DNA of 64,000 nt from Clostridiales bacterium DTU070 (GCA_001513105.1 LFSH01000074.1:1-64000); one strand, 5' to 3'; shown: positions 26,823 to 36,877, numbered from the stretch's first letter. Made by a program: numbers and translations. The notes: generated by a model not told the origin, from the sequence alone.

Positions 26823-27171
26823 GTTGGAAGCTATTAGAGAAAGAGCGTTAAAGGAAATAAACCTTCGTGATAATACAGGCAAGACAAGGGTTGTTGTAGG
26901 AATGGCAACCTGTGGTATTGCAGCAGGGGCAAGACCTGTTATGAATGCGTTTGTAGAAGAGCTTAACAAGAGGAATGTCCAAAATGTTAATGTAACAATG
27001 ACCGGATGCATAGGTGCATGCAGGCTGGAACCCATCGCTGACGTTATAACACCGGATGGAGTAAAAACGACCTATGTAAAACTTGATCCTGAAAAGGCAA
27101 GAAAGATAGTTGTGGAACACCTGATTAACGGTCGTCCTGTTAAGGAATACACAATTGGTGAGGCTGAATAA
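26806..27171 (+). CDS. [2Fe-2S] thioredoxin-like ferredoxin of hydrogenase operon
   Basis: 121-residue thioredoxin-fold ferredoxin. The four cluster cysteines appear as a single C plus a C-x3-C pair (MATCGIAAGA and TGCIGACRLEP). Related domains form the N-terminus of HydB-type proteins. The gene starts within the end of the ATPase gene and precedes hydB by 49 bp. It likely serves as an electron carrier or accessory subunit of the complex; direct evidence for this protein is lacking. Confidence 0.85.
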   Translation: MKSLAELEAIRERALKEINLRDNTGKTRVVVGMATCGIAAGARPVMNAFVEELNKRNVQNVNVTMTGCIGACRLEPIADVITPDGVKTTYVKLDPEKARKIVVEHLINGRPVKEYTIGEAE

Positions 27172-27220
27172 AACTGCTTTTTACCATTTCCATAGGTAAT
27201 TTCAGATTGGAGGGTCTAAA

Positions 27221-29014
27221 ATGATATACAGGTCACATGTGCTGGTTTGTGGCGGAACAGGATGTACAGCATCCAAAAGCATGGATATTATAGATGAACT
27301 TAATAAACTTATCCGTGAAAATAAAATTGATAATGAGGTAAAGGTTATACACACCGGATGTTTCGGGCTGTGTGAAAAGGGGCCCATTGTTGTTATATAC
27401 CCCGAGGGTGCAACCTATTCAAGAGTTACAGTTGAAGATGCCAGGGAAATTGTTGAGGAACATCTCGTAAAGGGACGAATCGTAAAAAGGCTGTTATTGG
27501 GTGACAAGGATGCTGAAGACGTATCCAAGGCTCTTGAAGACGTTGGATTCTTTAAACACCAGGTTCGTATTGCTCTTAGAAACTGTGGTGTTATAAATCC
27601 CGAAAACATTGAAGAATATATTGCAAGAGACGGTTACCGTGCGCTGGGTAAGGTACTGACCGAAATGACACCTGAACAGGTTATTGATACAATAAAGAAA
27701 TCAGGCCTGCGCGGAAGAGGCGGTGCAGGGTTCCCTACCGGCCTGAAGTGGGAGTTTGCTGCGAAGGCAAAGGGAGATCAGAAATATGTATGCTGTAATG
27801 CCGACGAGGGTGACCCCGGTGCATTTATGGACAGAAGCATCCTCGAAGGAGACCCTCATACTGTTTTGGAAGCAATGGCAATTGCAGGGTATGCTATCGG
27901 TGCAAACCAGGGATTTATCTATGTTCGTGCCGAGTACCCGATAGCTGTCAGTCGTTTGGAAACAGCAATTAAACAGGCCAGGGAATACGGTTTGCTTGGA
28001 AAGAATATTTTCGGAACCGATTTCTCCTTTGATATAGAACTGCGTCTTGGAGCGGGTGCTTTTGTGTGTGGTGAAGAAACTGCGTTAATGACATCAATAG
28101 AGGGAAAACGCGGTGAACCAAGACCCCGTCCTCCGTTCCCTGCAAACAAAGGGTTATGGCAGAAACCAACAATACTGAATAATGTTGAAACCTATGCCAA
28201 TATTCCGGTAATTATCCTTAAAGGTCCAGAGTGGTTTACAGGCATTGGTACTGAAAAGAGTAAGGGAACGAAAGTGTTTGCCATGGGTGGCAAGATTAAT
28301 AATACAGGGTTGGTTGAAATACCCATGGGAACCACAGTACGCGAGATGATTTATGATATAGGCGGAGGCATACCCGGAGGCAAGAAGTTCAAGGCAGTTC
28401 AGACAGGCGGTCCTTCAGGCGGTTGTATACCTGCAAGCCTTATGGATACTCCGATTGACTACGACAATTTGCTTGCAATTGGTTCGATGATGGGTTCGGG
28501 CGGATTCATCGTTATGGATGAAGATACCTGTATGGTGGATATTGCGAAGTTCTTCCTCGAGTTTACCGTTGACGAATCCTGTGGTAAATGTCCTCCATGC
28601 CGTATAGGAACAAAGAGAATGTATGAAATCCTTGACAGGATAACAAAGGGCCAGGGACAGGACGGAGATATAGAAAAACTTGAGCTGCTTGCAAGGAATA
28701 TTTGTTCATCGGCACTGTGCGGTCTCGGTCAGACAGCTCCAAACCCGATACTGAGTACGCTCAGGTATTTCCGTGACGAATATGAAGCCCATATTTACGA
28801 AAAAAGATGCCCCGCCGGCGTATGTAAGGATCTGTTAAGATATGTCATAGATGAGGACAAGTGCAAGGGCTGCAGCCTTTGTGCGAGAAAATGTCCTGTT
28901 AATGCAATATCCGGCGAGGTTAAAAAGACTTACCGCATAGACGCTGAGAAGTGCATCAAGTGCGGTGCATGCCTCGAGGCATGTAAGTTCGGTGCGGTAA
29001 AAAAGATGGCTTGA
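27221..29014 (+). CDS. hydB: [FeFe] hydrogenase subunit HydB (NuoF-like, NADH/flavin)
   Basis: 597 residues, the flavin- and NADH-binding subunit. In order: an N-terminal thioredoxin-like [2Fe-2S] domain (CGGTGCTASKS, HTGCFGLCE), the NADH/FMN-binding core (GRGGAGFPTGLKWEFA, CNADEGDPGAFMDR, ETALMTSIEG), a [4Fe-4S] site (ESCGKCPPCRIGTKRM with a later CGLGQ), and a C-terminal pair of [4Fe-4S] motifs (CKGCSLCARKCP, CIKCGACLEACK). This matches HydB of trimeric, NADH- and ferredoxin-dependent electron-bifurcating hydrogenases. Start ATG 27221 behind TTGGAGGG. Confidence 0.94.
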   Translation: MIYRSHVLVCGGTGCTASKSMDIIDELNKLIRENKIDNEVKVIHTGCFGLCEKGPIVVIYPEGATYSRVTVEDAREIVEEHLVKGRIVKRLLLGDKDAEDVSKALEDVGFFKHQVRIALRNCGVINPENIEEYIARDGYRALGKVLTEMTPEQVIDTIKKSGLRGRGGAGFPTGLKWEFAAKAKGDQKYVCCNADEGDPGAFMDRSILEGDPHTVLEAMAIAGYAIGANQGFIYVRAEYPIAVSRLETAIKQAREYGLLGKNIFGTDFSFDIELRLGAGAFVCGEETALMTSIEGKRGEPRPRPPFPANKGLWQKPTILNNVETYANIPVIILKGPEWFTGIGTEKSKGTKVFAMGGKINNTGLVEIPMGTTVREMIYDIGGGIPGGKKFKAVQTGGPSGGCIPASLMDTPIDYDNLLAIGSMMGSGGFIVMDEDTCMVDIAKFFLEFTVDESCGKCPPCRIGTKRMYEILDRITKGQGQDGDIEKLELLARNICSSALCGLGQTAPNPILSTLRYFRDEYEAHIYEKRCPAGVCKDLLRYVIDEDKCKGCSLCARKCPVNAISGEVKKTYRIDAEKCIKCGACLEACKFGAVKKMA

Positions 29015-29033
29015 TGGAAAGGAGCGAGGGGTA

Positions 29034-30797
29034 ATGAGTGAAATGGTAACATTAACAATAGACGGAATAGAAGTAAAAGCGCCCGCAGGTTCAACCGTTC
29101 TTGAAGCTGCAAAATCCGTAGGAATAAATATACCCACACTTTGTTTTTTGAAAGATATTAACGAAATCGGAGCATGCCGTATGTGCGTTGTGGATGTGGG
29201 TGCCAGAAGCCTTCAGGCAGCATGTGTTTATCCTGTTTCAGAAGGCCTTAAGGTTATAACCAATTCACCGAAGGTCAGGGAAGCAAGAAGGGTAACCCTG
29301 GAATTAATCCTTTCAAACCACGAGAGGAAATGCCTGACATGCGTACGCAGCGAAAACTGCGAACTGCAGAGACTTGCCAAGGACCTGAATGTCGGTGATA
29401 TACGTTTTGATGGTGAAAACAAGCATTATCCTCTGGATGATTTGTCACCGTCAATAGTAAGGGATCCGAACAAGTGTGTACTGTGCCGTAGATGTGTAAG
29501 TGTATGTAAGTATGTACAGACAGTTTCGGCAATAGAAACCAATGAAAGAGGTTTTGATACAATTGTTTCATCCCCGTTTGACATGGCGCTTAAAGATACG
29601 CCGTGTGTAAACTGCGGACAGTGTATAAATGTTTGTCCTGTAGGGGCTCTTCGTGAAAAAGACGACACTGACAAGGTTTGGGAGGCAATAGCAAACCCTG
29701 AGCTTCATGTTGTTGTTCAGACAGCTCCGGCAGTGCGTGTGGCCATAGGCGAAGAATTCGGGCTTCCGATTGGAACCCGCTGCACCGGCAAGATGGTGGC
29801 TGCACTTAAAAGGCTTGGGTTTGACAAAGTATTTGATACCGATACAGCAGCAGACTTGACCATCATGGAAGAAGGCACCGAACTGATTGAAAGAATTAAA
29901 AACGGCGGCAAGCTCCCGTTAATAACCTCCTGCAGTCCGGGCTGGATTAAGTTCTGCGAGCATAATTATCCCGATTTGCTGGATAATCTTTCAACCTGCA
30001 AGTCGCCGCAGAATATGTTTGGCGCTGTTATAAAATCCTATTATGCTGAGAAAATGGGCATTGATCCTTCAAAAATATTTGTTGTGTCAGTAATGCCCTG
30101 TACAGCAAAAAAATTCGAAGTTCAGCGTCCGGAACTTTCTTCAACGGGATATCCTGACGTTGATGTTTCAATAACAACCCGCGAACTTGCCCGTATGATT
30201 AAGGAAGCAGGAATAGACTTTAACAGCCTGCCTGATGAGAATTTTGATGATCCGATGGGTGAAGCATCAGGTGCCGGAGTCATCTTCGGAGCCACCGGCG
30301 GTGTTATGGAAGCTGCATTGAGAACTGTTGTTGACGTTCTTACAGGTAAGGATAATGACAATATTGAATATAAGAGCGTACGCGGCGTAGAAGGCGTAAA
30401 AGTTACAGAGGTCCAGGTGCCCGGAGGCCCGACTTTACGTGCGGCAGTTGCCCATGGTCTCGGTAACGCCAGAAAATTGCTTGAACAGGTACGCAACGGC
30501 GAAGAACAGTACCACTTTATTGAAATAATGGCTTGCCCGGGCGGATGCGTAAACGGCGGAGGCCAGCCTATTCAGCCTGCAAGCGTGAGAAATGCAATTG
30601 ATATCAGGGCTGAAAGGGCAAAGGCAATCTACAACGAGGACGAAGCATTGACAGTACGCAAGTCCCACAAGAACCCGAGAATGATGAAAATTTACGAAGA
30701 GTTCCTGGAGAAACCCGGAAGCCATAAGGCTCATGATTTGTTGCATACACATTATACCGCCCGCGAAAACTATCCTGAAGAATGCAGCAGGCTGTAA
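29034..30797 (+). CDS. hydA: [FeFe] hydrogenase catalytic subunit HydA
   Basis: 587 residues. N-terminal [2Fe-2S] ferredoxin domain (about 1-78), the His-ligated cluster motif HERKCLTCVRSENC, two [4Fe-4S] motifs (CVLCRRCVSVCKYV, CVNCGQCINVCP), then the H-cluster domain with L1 TSCSPGW, L2 MPCTAKK and L3 MACPGGCVNGGGQP, and the C-terminal small-subunit helix region. It lacks the extra C-terminal [2Fe-2S] domain of the Thermotoga protein. With HydB and HydC it should oxidise NADH plus reduced ferredoxin to release H2. The maturases HydEFG are not in the window. Confidence 0.95.
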   Translation: MSEMVTLTIDGIEVKAPAGSTVLEAAKSVGINIPTLCFLKDINEIGACRMCVVDVGARSLQAACVYPVSEGLKVITNSPKVREARRVTLELILSNHERKCLTCVRSENCELQRLAKDLNVGDIRFDGENKHYPLDDLSPSIVRDPNKCVLCRRCVSVCKYVQTVSAIETNERGFDTIVSSPFDMALKDTPCVNCGQCINVCPVGALREKDDTDKVWEAIANPELHVVVQTAPAVRVAIGEEFGLPIGTRCTGKMVAALKRLGFDKVFDTDTAADLTIMEEGTELIERIKNGGKLPLITSCSPGWIKFCEHNYPDLLDNLSTCKSPQNMFGAVIKSYYAEKMGIDPSKIFVVSVMPCTAKKFEVQRPELSSTGYPDVDVSITTRELARMIKEAGIDFNSLPDENFDDPMGEASGAGVIFGATGGVMEAALRTVVDVLTGKDNDNIEYKSVRGVEGVKVTEVQVPGGPTLRAAVAHGLGNARKLLEQVRNGEEQYHFIEIMACPGGCVNGGGQPIQPASVRNAIDIRAERAKAIYNEDEALTVRKSHKNPRMMKIYEEFLEKPGSHKAHDLLHTHYTARENYPEECSRL

Positions 30798-30861
30798 TGT
30801 TGCAAGGGCAGGCAATTCTGCCTGCCCTGAAGTTTCAAAAACCATATTGATAAAAATAAGG

Positions 30862-30883
30862 AGGCTCAATATGAGCCTTTTTC
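30862..30883 (+). terminator. Terminator after hydA
   Basis: AGGCTC / GAGCCT stem followed by five T. A second GC-rich hairpin without T-run (GGGCAGGCA / TGCCTGCCC, about 30804-30826) sits just upstream. Confidence 0.65.
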
Positions 30884-30935
30884 TGTTTATCGGGATGAAT
30901 GCATCAACAGCCTGATTCTTTTGATGGAGGAGGGT

Positions 30936-31577
30936 TCAGGTTGCGTTGGTTTCCCTTTCATCGTCACCGATAACAGGCACAGCATCAGCAGGTGTGTCAT
31001 CTTTCGGGTTCAAATCATCGGTGACGGATTTGGCCGGTGTCAGCGATATTACCACTTCGTTCGGATTATTTATAACCTCAAGGTTCCCAGGTATCAATAA
31101 ATCCCCGATTTTTAAAGAATCACCGATTTTCATGTCCGATACATTTACCTGTATATATTCGGGTATATCCTGCGGCAATCCTTTTACTGTTATGTGGTTG
31201 AGCTGCTGGCTGAACACCGATCCGGAGCGTTCCTGCCTGGATTTTCCGACGATTTTGATGGGTACCTGTGCTTCGCGTGCTTCATTCAGCGAGACGCGGT
31301 GCAAATCCACGTGCACATACTCATTTTTCAGAGGATCAACCTGGATATCCTGTATAACGGTCTGTATGTTCTCATTGTTCAGTGTAATATTATAAATTGT
31401 GTTTTTGCCGTAATGCCTCAGATATTGTGACAGAACCGAGCTTTCAATCTGTATCGGAGTAGCTTCCATGTCTTTGCCGTATACCACGCCGGGAATGTAT
31501 CCGCTGTTGCGCAGCCTGTTCGCACTTCCGTTTCCGACAGTATTTCTTACCTGTACATCCATGCTTATATTGTTCAT
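30936..31577 (-). CDS. rplY: 50S ribosomal protein L25/general stress protein Ctc
   Basis: 213-residue two-domain protein. The N-terminal L25 domain binds 5S rRNA (RLRNSGYIPGVVYGKD, VDPLKNEYVHVDLHRV) and the C-terminal TL5/CTC beta-domain follows (VKGLPQDIPEYIQVNVSDMKIGDSL), ending in an acidic tail. Start ATG 31577 on the minus strand behind AAGGAGG. It stands alone, converging with the hydrogenase operon. In Bacillus the homologue is induced by general stress; no promoter class was identified here. Confidence 0.93.
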   Translation of the reverse strand: MNNISMDVQVRNTVGNGSANRLRNSGYIPGVVYGKDMEATPIQIESSVLSQYLRHYGKNTIYNITLNNENIQTVIQDIQVDPLKNEYVHVDLHRVSLNEAREAQVPIKIVGKSRQERSGSVFSQQLNHITVKGLPQDIPEYIQVNVSDMKIGDSLKIGDLLIPGNLEVINNPNEVVISLTPAKSVTDDLNPKDDTPADAVPVIGDDERETNAT

Positions 31578-31841
31578 TTTAAAACCTCCTTAACCGGTAT
31601 TGAAACGGCTCCTAAACTGTTCAGTTTCAGGTATTGAAAATTCATTGCCGTAAAAACCCCTGGAGTATGAATTATCGGGCATAAGAAAGTATATCCGGTT
31701 GCAGGGATTTTTAACCGTGGATGTGGTTTGATTTTCATATATTCGTTAAACTTTTTGCTAAACGTTGAATTGTTCAGGTTATTATGGTATGTATTATATT
31801 AAGGACTATCATGCGCTTAAGTAAAGGCAGGTGTGGAACGA

Positions 31842-32675
31842 ATGATTGGCATTCGTGCTCATGATCTTGGAAAAATGCCGGTAAGAGAGCTGGCAAGGAA
31901 GATTTCCGAAAAAGGATTTGACTGTACCCATTTGGCTCTTCAGAAAGCCATTACAGATTACGACTTTTCCCTGGGAAAATTGAATCCCGGTATGGCTAAG
32001 GAAATCAGGGAAGCATTTTATAAAGAAAATGTTTTAATCTCGGTTCTCGGTTGTTATATAAATCCGGTACATCCGGATGAAAAAGCAAGAAGAGAACAGC
32101 TTGACAGGTTTAAGGAGCATATCAGGTTTGCAAGGGACTTCGGCTGCAGTATTGTTGCCACCGAAACCGGTTCACTGGACCATGACTGGTCATACACTCC
32201 GGAAAACAACACGCCGAAGGCTTTCAAAATGATTGTTGAAAGCGTGGCAGAACTGGTTCGTGAAGCCGAAAAATTCGGTGTAATTGTATGCATTGAAGGG
32301 GTAACAACCCATACAGTATCAACTCCGAAGATAATGAAAAAGGTATTGGACGAGATAGATTCGAACAATCTCCAGGTTCTTTTTGACCCTGTCAATTTAC
32401 TGGACGCGAATAATGCGGGCAGTCAGAGGGAAATGATCAGTGAAGCCTTTGAGCTGTTCGGAGACAGGATTCTCATTATCCACGCAAAAGACTTTATAAT
32501 TGAAAACGGGGTTAAAAAAGGTGTTCCGATAGGGAAGGGCATGCTGGATTACCCGTTCTTTATAAAACTTGTAAAAGAGCGAAAACCGGGTATTGAAATA
32601 CTGATAGAAGATTCAACACCCGAAACAATGGAATACAGCCGGCTATATATACAGGAGCTGCTGGAAAGGGCGTAG
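31842..32675 (+). CDS. Sugar phosphate isomerase/epimerase-type TIM barrel protein
   Basis: About 277 residues of the AP_endonuc_2 TIM-barrel family. Metal-binding residues are suggested by ATETGS, CIEGVT, FDPVNLL, IIHAKD and LIEDSTPE. Members isomerise or epimerise sugars or inositol derivatives. It sits directly before GH43, GH105 and GH28 genes on the same strand, so it may process the released uronate or sugar. Starts at ATG 31842 or GTG 31833 are both possible. The 31578-31841 gap shows no other feature. Confidence 0.8.
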   Translation: MIGIRAHDLGKMPVRELARKISEKGFDCTHLALQKAITDYDFSLGKLNPGMAKEIREAFYKENVLISVLGCYINPVHPDEKARREQLDRFKEHIRFARDFGCSIVATETGSLDHDWSYTPENNTPKAFKMIVESVAELVREAEKFGVIVCIEGVTTHTVSTPKIMKKVLDEIDSNNLQVLFDPVNLLDANNAGSQREMISEAFELFGDRILIIHAKDFIIENGVKKGVPIGKGMLDYPFFIKLVKERKPGIEILIEDSTPETMEYSRLYIQELLERA

Positions 32676-32793
32676 CTGAAAGCCTGTTCCTTTGAAAAAG
32701 ACCGGTAAGCAGCATGCAGCATTGCCTGCTGTTCTCCTGCAACCGGTGTCACAGTCGATTCAGAAATATTAGCGGAAAGCAGGTAAAACGACG

Positions 32794-34362
32794 ATGAGTT
32801 TATCAAAAGCTGTATGGCAGGCTGATCTTCAAAACGGCTGTTACAGGAATCCCATTCTGTTTGCCGATTATTCCGATCCCGATGTAATAAGGGTGGATGA
32901 CGATTTCTACCTCGTGGCGTCAAGTTTTAACTTCATGCCTGGTTTGCCTGTACTGCATTCCAAGGACCTAATAAACTGGAAGGTTATAAGTTACGTTGTT
33001 GACAGGCTTCCATTCCCGAATTACGACAGGCCCGGGTACGGAAAAGGAGTATGGGCGCCGAGCATACGATATCATAACAACAGGTTCTGGGTATTCTTTG
33101 CAACTCCTGACGAAGGAATTTTCATGTCTACGTCAACCGATCCGCATAAAGGCTGGGAGCCATTGGTTCATGTTAAAAAGACAAAAGGCTGGATAGATCC
33201 CTGTCCTTTCTGGGATGACGATGGCAATGCCTATCTTGTAAGCGCTTTCGCAAAGAGCAGGATTGGGTTTAAAAGCATTCTGCATTTGTCGCGTATGGAC
33301 CCTGACGGTACCCGTATCCTTGATGAAGGGGTGCATATTTTCGACGGAACCCTTAACCATCCTACGATTGAAGGTCCTAAGATGTATAAAAGAAATGGCT
33401 ATTACTACATTTTTGCTCCTGCAGGCGGGGTGAAGCCTGGCTGGCAGACTGTTCTGCGTTCCGGGAATATCTATGGCCCGTACGAGGACAGAATAGTACT
33501 GCACCAGGGCAGTACAGACATCAACGGCCCACACCAGGGCGGATGGGTTGAAACAAAATCGGGCGAGCATTGGTTCATACATTTCCAGGACAGGTATGCC
33601 TACGGAAGAATAGTTCATCTGCAGCCGATGAGGTGGGTTGATGACTGGCCTGTGATGGGAGTGGACATTGATGACTGCGGCATCGGCGAACCTGTGAAAG
33701 AATACAGGAAACCAGATGTGGGCGCAGTTTATCCTGTACAGGTGCCTGAAACCTCCGACGATTTTGACAAAAGTACACTGGGGCTTCAGTGGCAGTGGAA
33801 TGCAAATCCGCGGGATGAATGGTATTCACTGAATGAAAGAGAGAGTTGTATACGCCTTTATGCTTTTAATAATTCAAATGAAACAGGATTGCTGTATTAT
33901 GCTCCGAACATACTGACCCAGTTATTCCAGGCCCCTGAATTCACGGCCTTTGCAGAATTGGAGTTCTCACCGGATAAAACAGGTGATAAGGCAGGCCTGG
34001 TAATCCTTGGCGATGAATACATGTACCTTGCCGTTGAAAAAACAGGGGAAGGAAACAGGATTGTATGCACACACGGAGCCCCTGCCGATGACGGGTACGA
34101 GGAAAAAACAATTGAATCCCGTGCCGCCGAATCGGGAAAAGTGATACTGAGGGTTGATGTCCGGGAAGAAGCCGTGTGCTCATTCAGTTTCAGCCGGGAT
34201 GGCAAAGACTTTATAAAAATCGGGAATGAGTTTAATGCAACGGCAGGAAGATGGGTAGGTGCGAAACTTGGAATATTTGCAATGAATCCGGCTGAGGACA
34301 GCGCAGGTTTTTCCGATTTCGACAGTGTTATGTTTAAAAGGCCGGATAACGCAGGTAAATGA
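32794..34362 (+). CDS. Glycoside hydrolase family 43 protein (beta-xylosidase/arabinosidase-like)
   Basis: 522 residues, no signal peptide. A five-bladed propeller N-terminal domain shows the catalytic residues in DYSDPDVIRVDD (base), GWIDPCPFWDD and TIEGPKMYKRNGYYY (acid). The C-terminal 180 residues are the concanavalin-like GH43_C2 domain. It belongs to a subgroup often found in pectin clusters rather than the classical xylan ones. The downstream GH105 and GH28 genes support action on imported rhamnogalacturonan or arabinan side-chain oligosaccharides. Confidence 0.88.
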   Translation: MSLSKAVWQADLQNGCYRNPILFADYSDPDVIRVDDDFYLVASSFNFMPGLPVLHSKDLINWKVISYVVDRLPFPNYDRPGYGKGVWAPSIRYHNNRFWVFFATPDEGIFMSTSTDPHKGWEPLVHVKKTKGWIDPCPFWDDDGNAYLVSAFAKSRIGFKSILHLSRMDPDGTRILDEGVHIFDGTLNHPTIEGPKMYKRNGYYYIFAPAGGVKPGWQTVLRSGNIYGPYEDRIVLHQGSTDINGPHQGGWVETKSGEHWFIHFQDRYAYGRIVHLQPMRWVDDWPVMGVDIDDCGIGEPVKEYRKPDVGAVYPVQVPETSDDFDKSTLGLQWQWNANPRDEWYSLNERESCIRLYAFNNSNETGLLYYAPNILTQLFQAPEFTAFAELEFSPDKTGDKAGLVILGDEYMYLAVEKTGEGNRIVCTHGAPADDGYEEKTIESRAAESGKVILRVDVREEAVCSFSFSRDGKDFIKIGNEFNATAGRWVGAKLGIFAMNPAEDSAGFSDFDSVMFKRPDNAGK

Positions 34363-34412
34363 AGCAGTAATTGTATTAACATAAAATTTAACAATAAAAC
34401 AGAGGTGATGAT

Positions 34413-35507
34413 ATGGAAAAGTATGATAACAATTACGGCGTAAGAATGTGTGACTCGGTTATGAAAAGGAACAGCCTGCTGCCTTTTTCCTGGTCATACG
34501 ATTATGGTGTTGTGTTTGAAGGCATGGAAAAAATATGGCTGAAAACCGGGGACAACAAATACTTCGATTACATTAAGGACAATATGGATGTATACGTGGA
34601 TCCCAACGGATATATAGGCTACTACCAGCCCCACGAATATAACATAGACCATGTAAAGAACGGAAGAACAATCCTGATGCTTTACAGGAATACAGGGCAG
34701 AAAAAATACAATCTTGCGGCAAGATTGATCCGTGAGCAGCTGAGACGCCACCCGAGGACAAAGGAAGGCGGTTTCTGGCATAAATTCATATATCCGCACC
34801 AGATGTGGCTGGACGGGATTTATATGGGCTCGCCGTTCTACTGCGAATACGCGAAACTGTTCCATGAACCCGATGCATTTGATGATGTTGCGCACCAGAT
34901 AGTATTAATGTATGAAAAAGCAAAGGACCCGAAAACCGGGCTGCTGTACCACGGCTATGACGAGTCAAGGGGAATGAAATGGGCTGACGACAAAACAGGC
35001 TGCTCGCCGCATTTCTGGGGAAGAGCAATAGGCTGGTACGTCATGGCGATAGTGGATGTCCTGGATAACTTTCCCGAAAACCATGAAAAGCGTAACCAGA
35101 TATGCGATATTTTCAGAAACGTAATCGATGCAGTGATAAAGGTACAGGATCAGGAAACCGGGCTGTGGTGGCAGGTTCTTGACATGCCTGGCAGGGAAGG
35201 AAACTACCTTGAATCATCCTGCTCTTCGATGTTTGTTTATGCAATTGCTAAGGGAATACGCCTTGGCATACTTGGCGACGAATATTCAAAATACTGCGAA
35301 AAGGGTTATGAAGGCATTATCAGCCGTTTTGTAAAGGAAGATGAAAACGGCCTTCTTAATTTAACCGATACATGCAAGGTGGCCGGTCTCGGAAACAATC
35401 CATACCGCGACGGCTCTTATGAATATTATATCAGCGAACCGAGGGTTACCAACGACTTTAAGGGAGTAGGCGCCTTTATACTTGCATGCGCGGAAATGGA
35501 AAAATAA
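34413..35507 (+). CDS. Unsaturated rhamnogalacturonyl hydrolase (GH105)
   Basis: 364-residue alpha/alpha-barrel enzyme of the YteR/YesR family that removes the unsaturated galacturonyl residue left by rhamnogalacturonan lyases. The catalytic Asp lies in HQMWLDGIYMGSPFYCEYA; other conserved blocks are LYHGYDESRGMKWADD and FWGRAIGWYVMAIVD. No signal peptide, so it works in the cytoplasm on imported oligosaccharides. Start ATG 34413 behind AGAGGTGAT. It is 50 bp after the GH43 gene and 25 bp before GH28. Confidence 0.93.
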   Translation: MEKYDNNYGVRMCDSVMKRNSLLPFSWSYDYGVVFEGMEKIWLKTGDNKYFDYIKDNMDVYVDPNGYIGYYQPHEYNIDHVKNGRTILMLYRNTGQKKYNLAARLIREQLRRHPRTKEGGFWHKFIYPHQMWLDGIYMGSPFYCEYAKLFHEPDAFDDVAHQIVLMYEKAKDPKTGLLYHGYDESRGMKWADDKTGCSPHFWGRAIGWYVMAIVDVLDNFPENHEKRNQICDIFRNVIDAVIKVQDQETGLWWQVLDMPGREGNYLESSCSSMFVYAIAKGIRLGILGDEYSKYCEKGYEGIISRFVKEDENGLLNLTDTCKVAGLGNNPYRDGSYEYYISEPRVTNDFKGVGAFILACAEMEK

Positions 35508-35532
35508 AATACATGCTTAGGAGTGAGAGAGT

Positions 35533-36825
35533 ATGAGTTATACAACAGTTTTCAATATATGTGATTTTGGTGCGGTTCCCGACGGGAAAACCCTGTGCAC
35601 CGATGCCTTTAAAGCCGCAATAGGAAAATGCCGGGAAGCAGGAGGAGGCACGGTTTACGTACCTGCCGGCAGATTCCTTACCGGCGCTATTCACCTTGAA
35701 AGCAATACCAATCTCCATATCGATGCCGGTGCCGTTCTGTTGTTCAGCCAGAACCCGGACGACTATCCGCTGGTGTATTCCCGCTGGGAAGGAGAAGAGG
35801 GGGAAGTATATTCTCCGCTGATTTACGGCGAGAATGTTGAAAATGTTTCAATAACCGGGCATGGAACACTGGACGGCCAGGGTGAACCCTGGTGGAGGCT
35901 GCACAAGGAGAGAAAACTTAAGTACCCGAGACCCAGGTTTATATGTTTCCAGGAAAGTGAAAGGGTGCTGATTGAGGGAGTGAAAATTACAAACTCCCCG
36001 GCATGGACAATAAACCCGGTAAGATGCAACAATGTGACAATCGACGGAATTACAATAAAAAACCCGGCTGATTCGCCCAATACCGACGGAATAAACCCCG
36101 ATTCATGCAGAAATGTACGCATATCAAACTGCTACATCAGCGTCGGTGACGACTGCATCGCGATAAAATCGGGTGTTGAATACAGTAAATACAGGATTCC
36201 GTGCGAGAATATATCAATAACAAACTGCACAATGCTTGACGGTCACGGCGGAGTTGTAATCGGCAGCGAAATGAGTGGAAGCGTGAGAAACATTACAATT
36301 TCAAACTGCGTGTTTGAAGGAACAGACAGGGGAATCCGCATAAAGAGCAGGCGCGGCCGCGGCGGTGTTGTTGAGGACGTCCGCGTAAACAATATCATAA
36401 TGAAAAAGGTAATGTGCCCGCTGGTTATGAATCTGTATTATTTCTGCGGAAAGGGCGGCAAGGACGATATTGTAAAGGATAAAAACCCGCATCCTGTAAA
36501 TGAAGGAACACCTGCTTTCAGAAGGATTCATTTAAGCAATGTAACAGCCAGGGAAGCAGGGGTATGCGCAGGTTTCTTTTACGGCCTTCCCGAAATGCCG
36601 ATAGAGGATATAAGTTTCCACAATGTTTATATACACATGGCGGAAGATGCAAAGCCCGACACACCTGCGATGATGGATGATCTTGAACCCATGAGGAAAA
36701 GGGGCATATACCTTAATTACGTAAAGGATGCAACCTTCAGCAGCGTTAAAATTACCGGCCATGAGGGAAAGACATTTACAGTTGAAAACTGTGAAGGTGT
36801 TAAATTAATTGACTGTACTGAATAA
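35533..36825 (+). CDS. Glycoside hydrolase family 28 (exo-polygalacturonase-like)
   Basis: 430-residue right-handed beta-helix protein. GH28 catalytic motifs are complete: NTDGINPDS (Asp), GDDCIAIKSG (Asp pair), GHGGVVIGSE (His) and RIKSRRGRGG. No signal peptide, which suggests an exo-acting enzyme trimming oligogalacturonides or rhamnogalacturonan fragments inside the cell. Start ATG 35533 behind AGGAGTGAGAG. Last gene of the cluster, followed by a strong terminator. Confidence 0.93.
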   Translation: MSYTTVFNICDFGAVPDGKTLCTDAFKAAIGKCREAGGGTVYVPAGRFLTGAIHLESNTNLHIDAGAVLLFSQNPDDYPLVYSRWEGEEGEVYSPLIYGENVENVSITGHGTLDGQGEPWWRLHKERKLKYPRPRFICFQESERVLIEGVKITNSPAWTINPVRCNNVTIDGITIKNPADSPNTDGINPDSCRNVRISNCYISVGDDCIAIKSGVEYSKYRIPCENISITNCTMLDGHGGVVIGSEMSGSVRNITISNCVFEGTDRGIRIKSRRGRGGVVEDVRVNNIIMKKVMCPLVMNLYYFCGKGGKDDIVKDKNPHPVNEGTPAFRRIHLSNVTAREAGVCAGFFYGLPEMPIEDISFHNVYIHMAEDAKPDTPAMMDDLEPMRKRGIYLNYVKDATFSSVKITGHEGKTFTVENCEGVKLIDCTE

Positions 36826-36846
36826 ATTATAACCCGAATACGATGT

Positions 36847-36877
36847 AAAAGCCGGCAGCTCAAATGCCGGCTTTTTT
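36847..36877 (+). terminator. Terminator of the pectin-oligosaccharide gene cluster
   Basis: AAAAGCCGGCA / TGCCGGCTTTTTT stem with a 7-base loop and six T. Confidence 0.9.
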
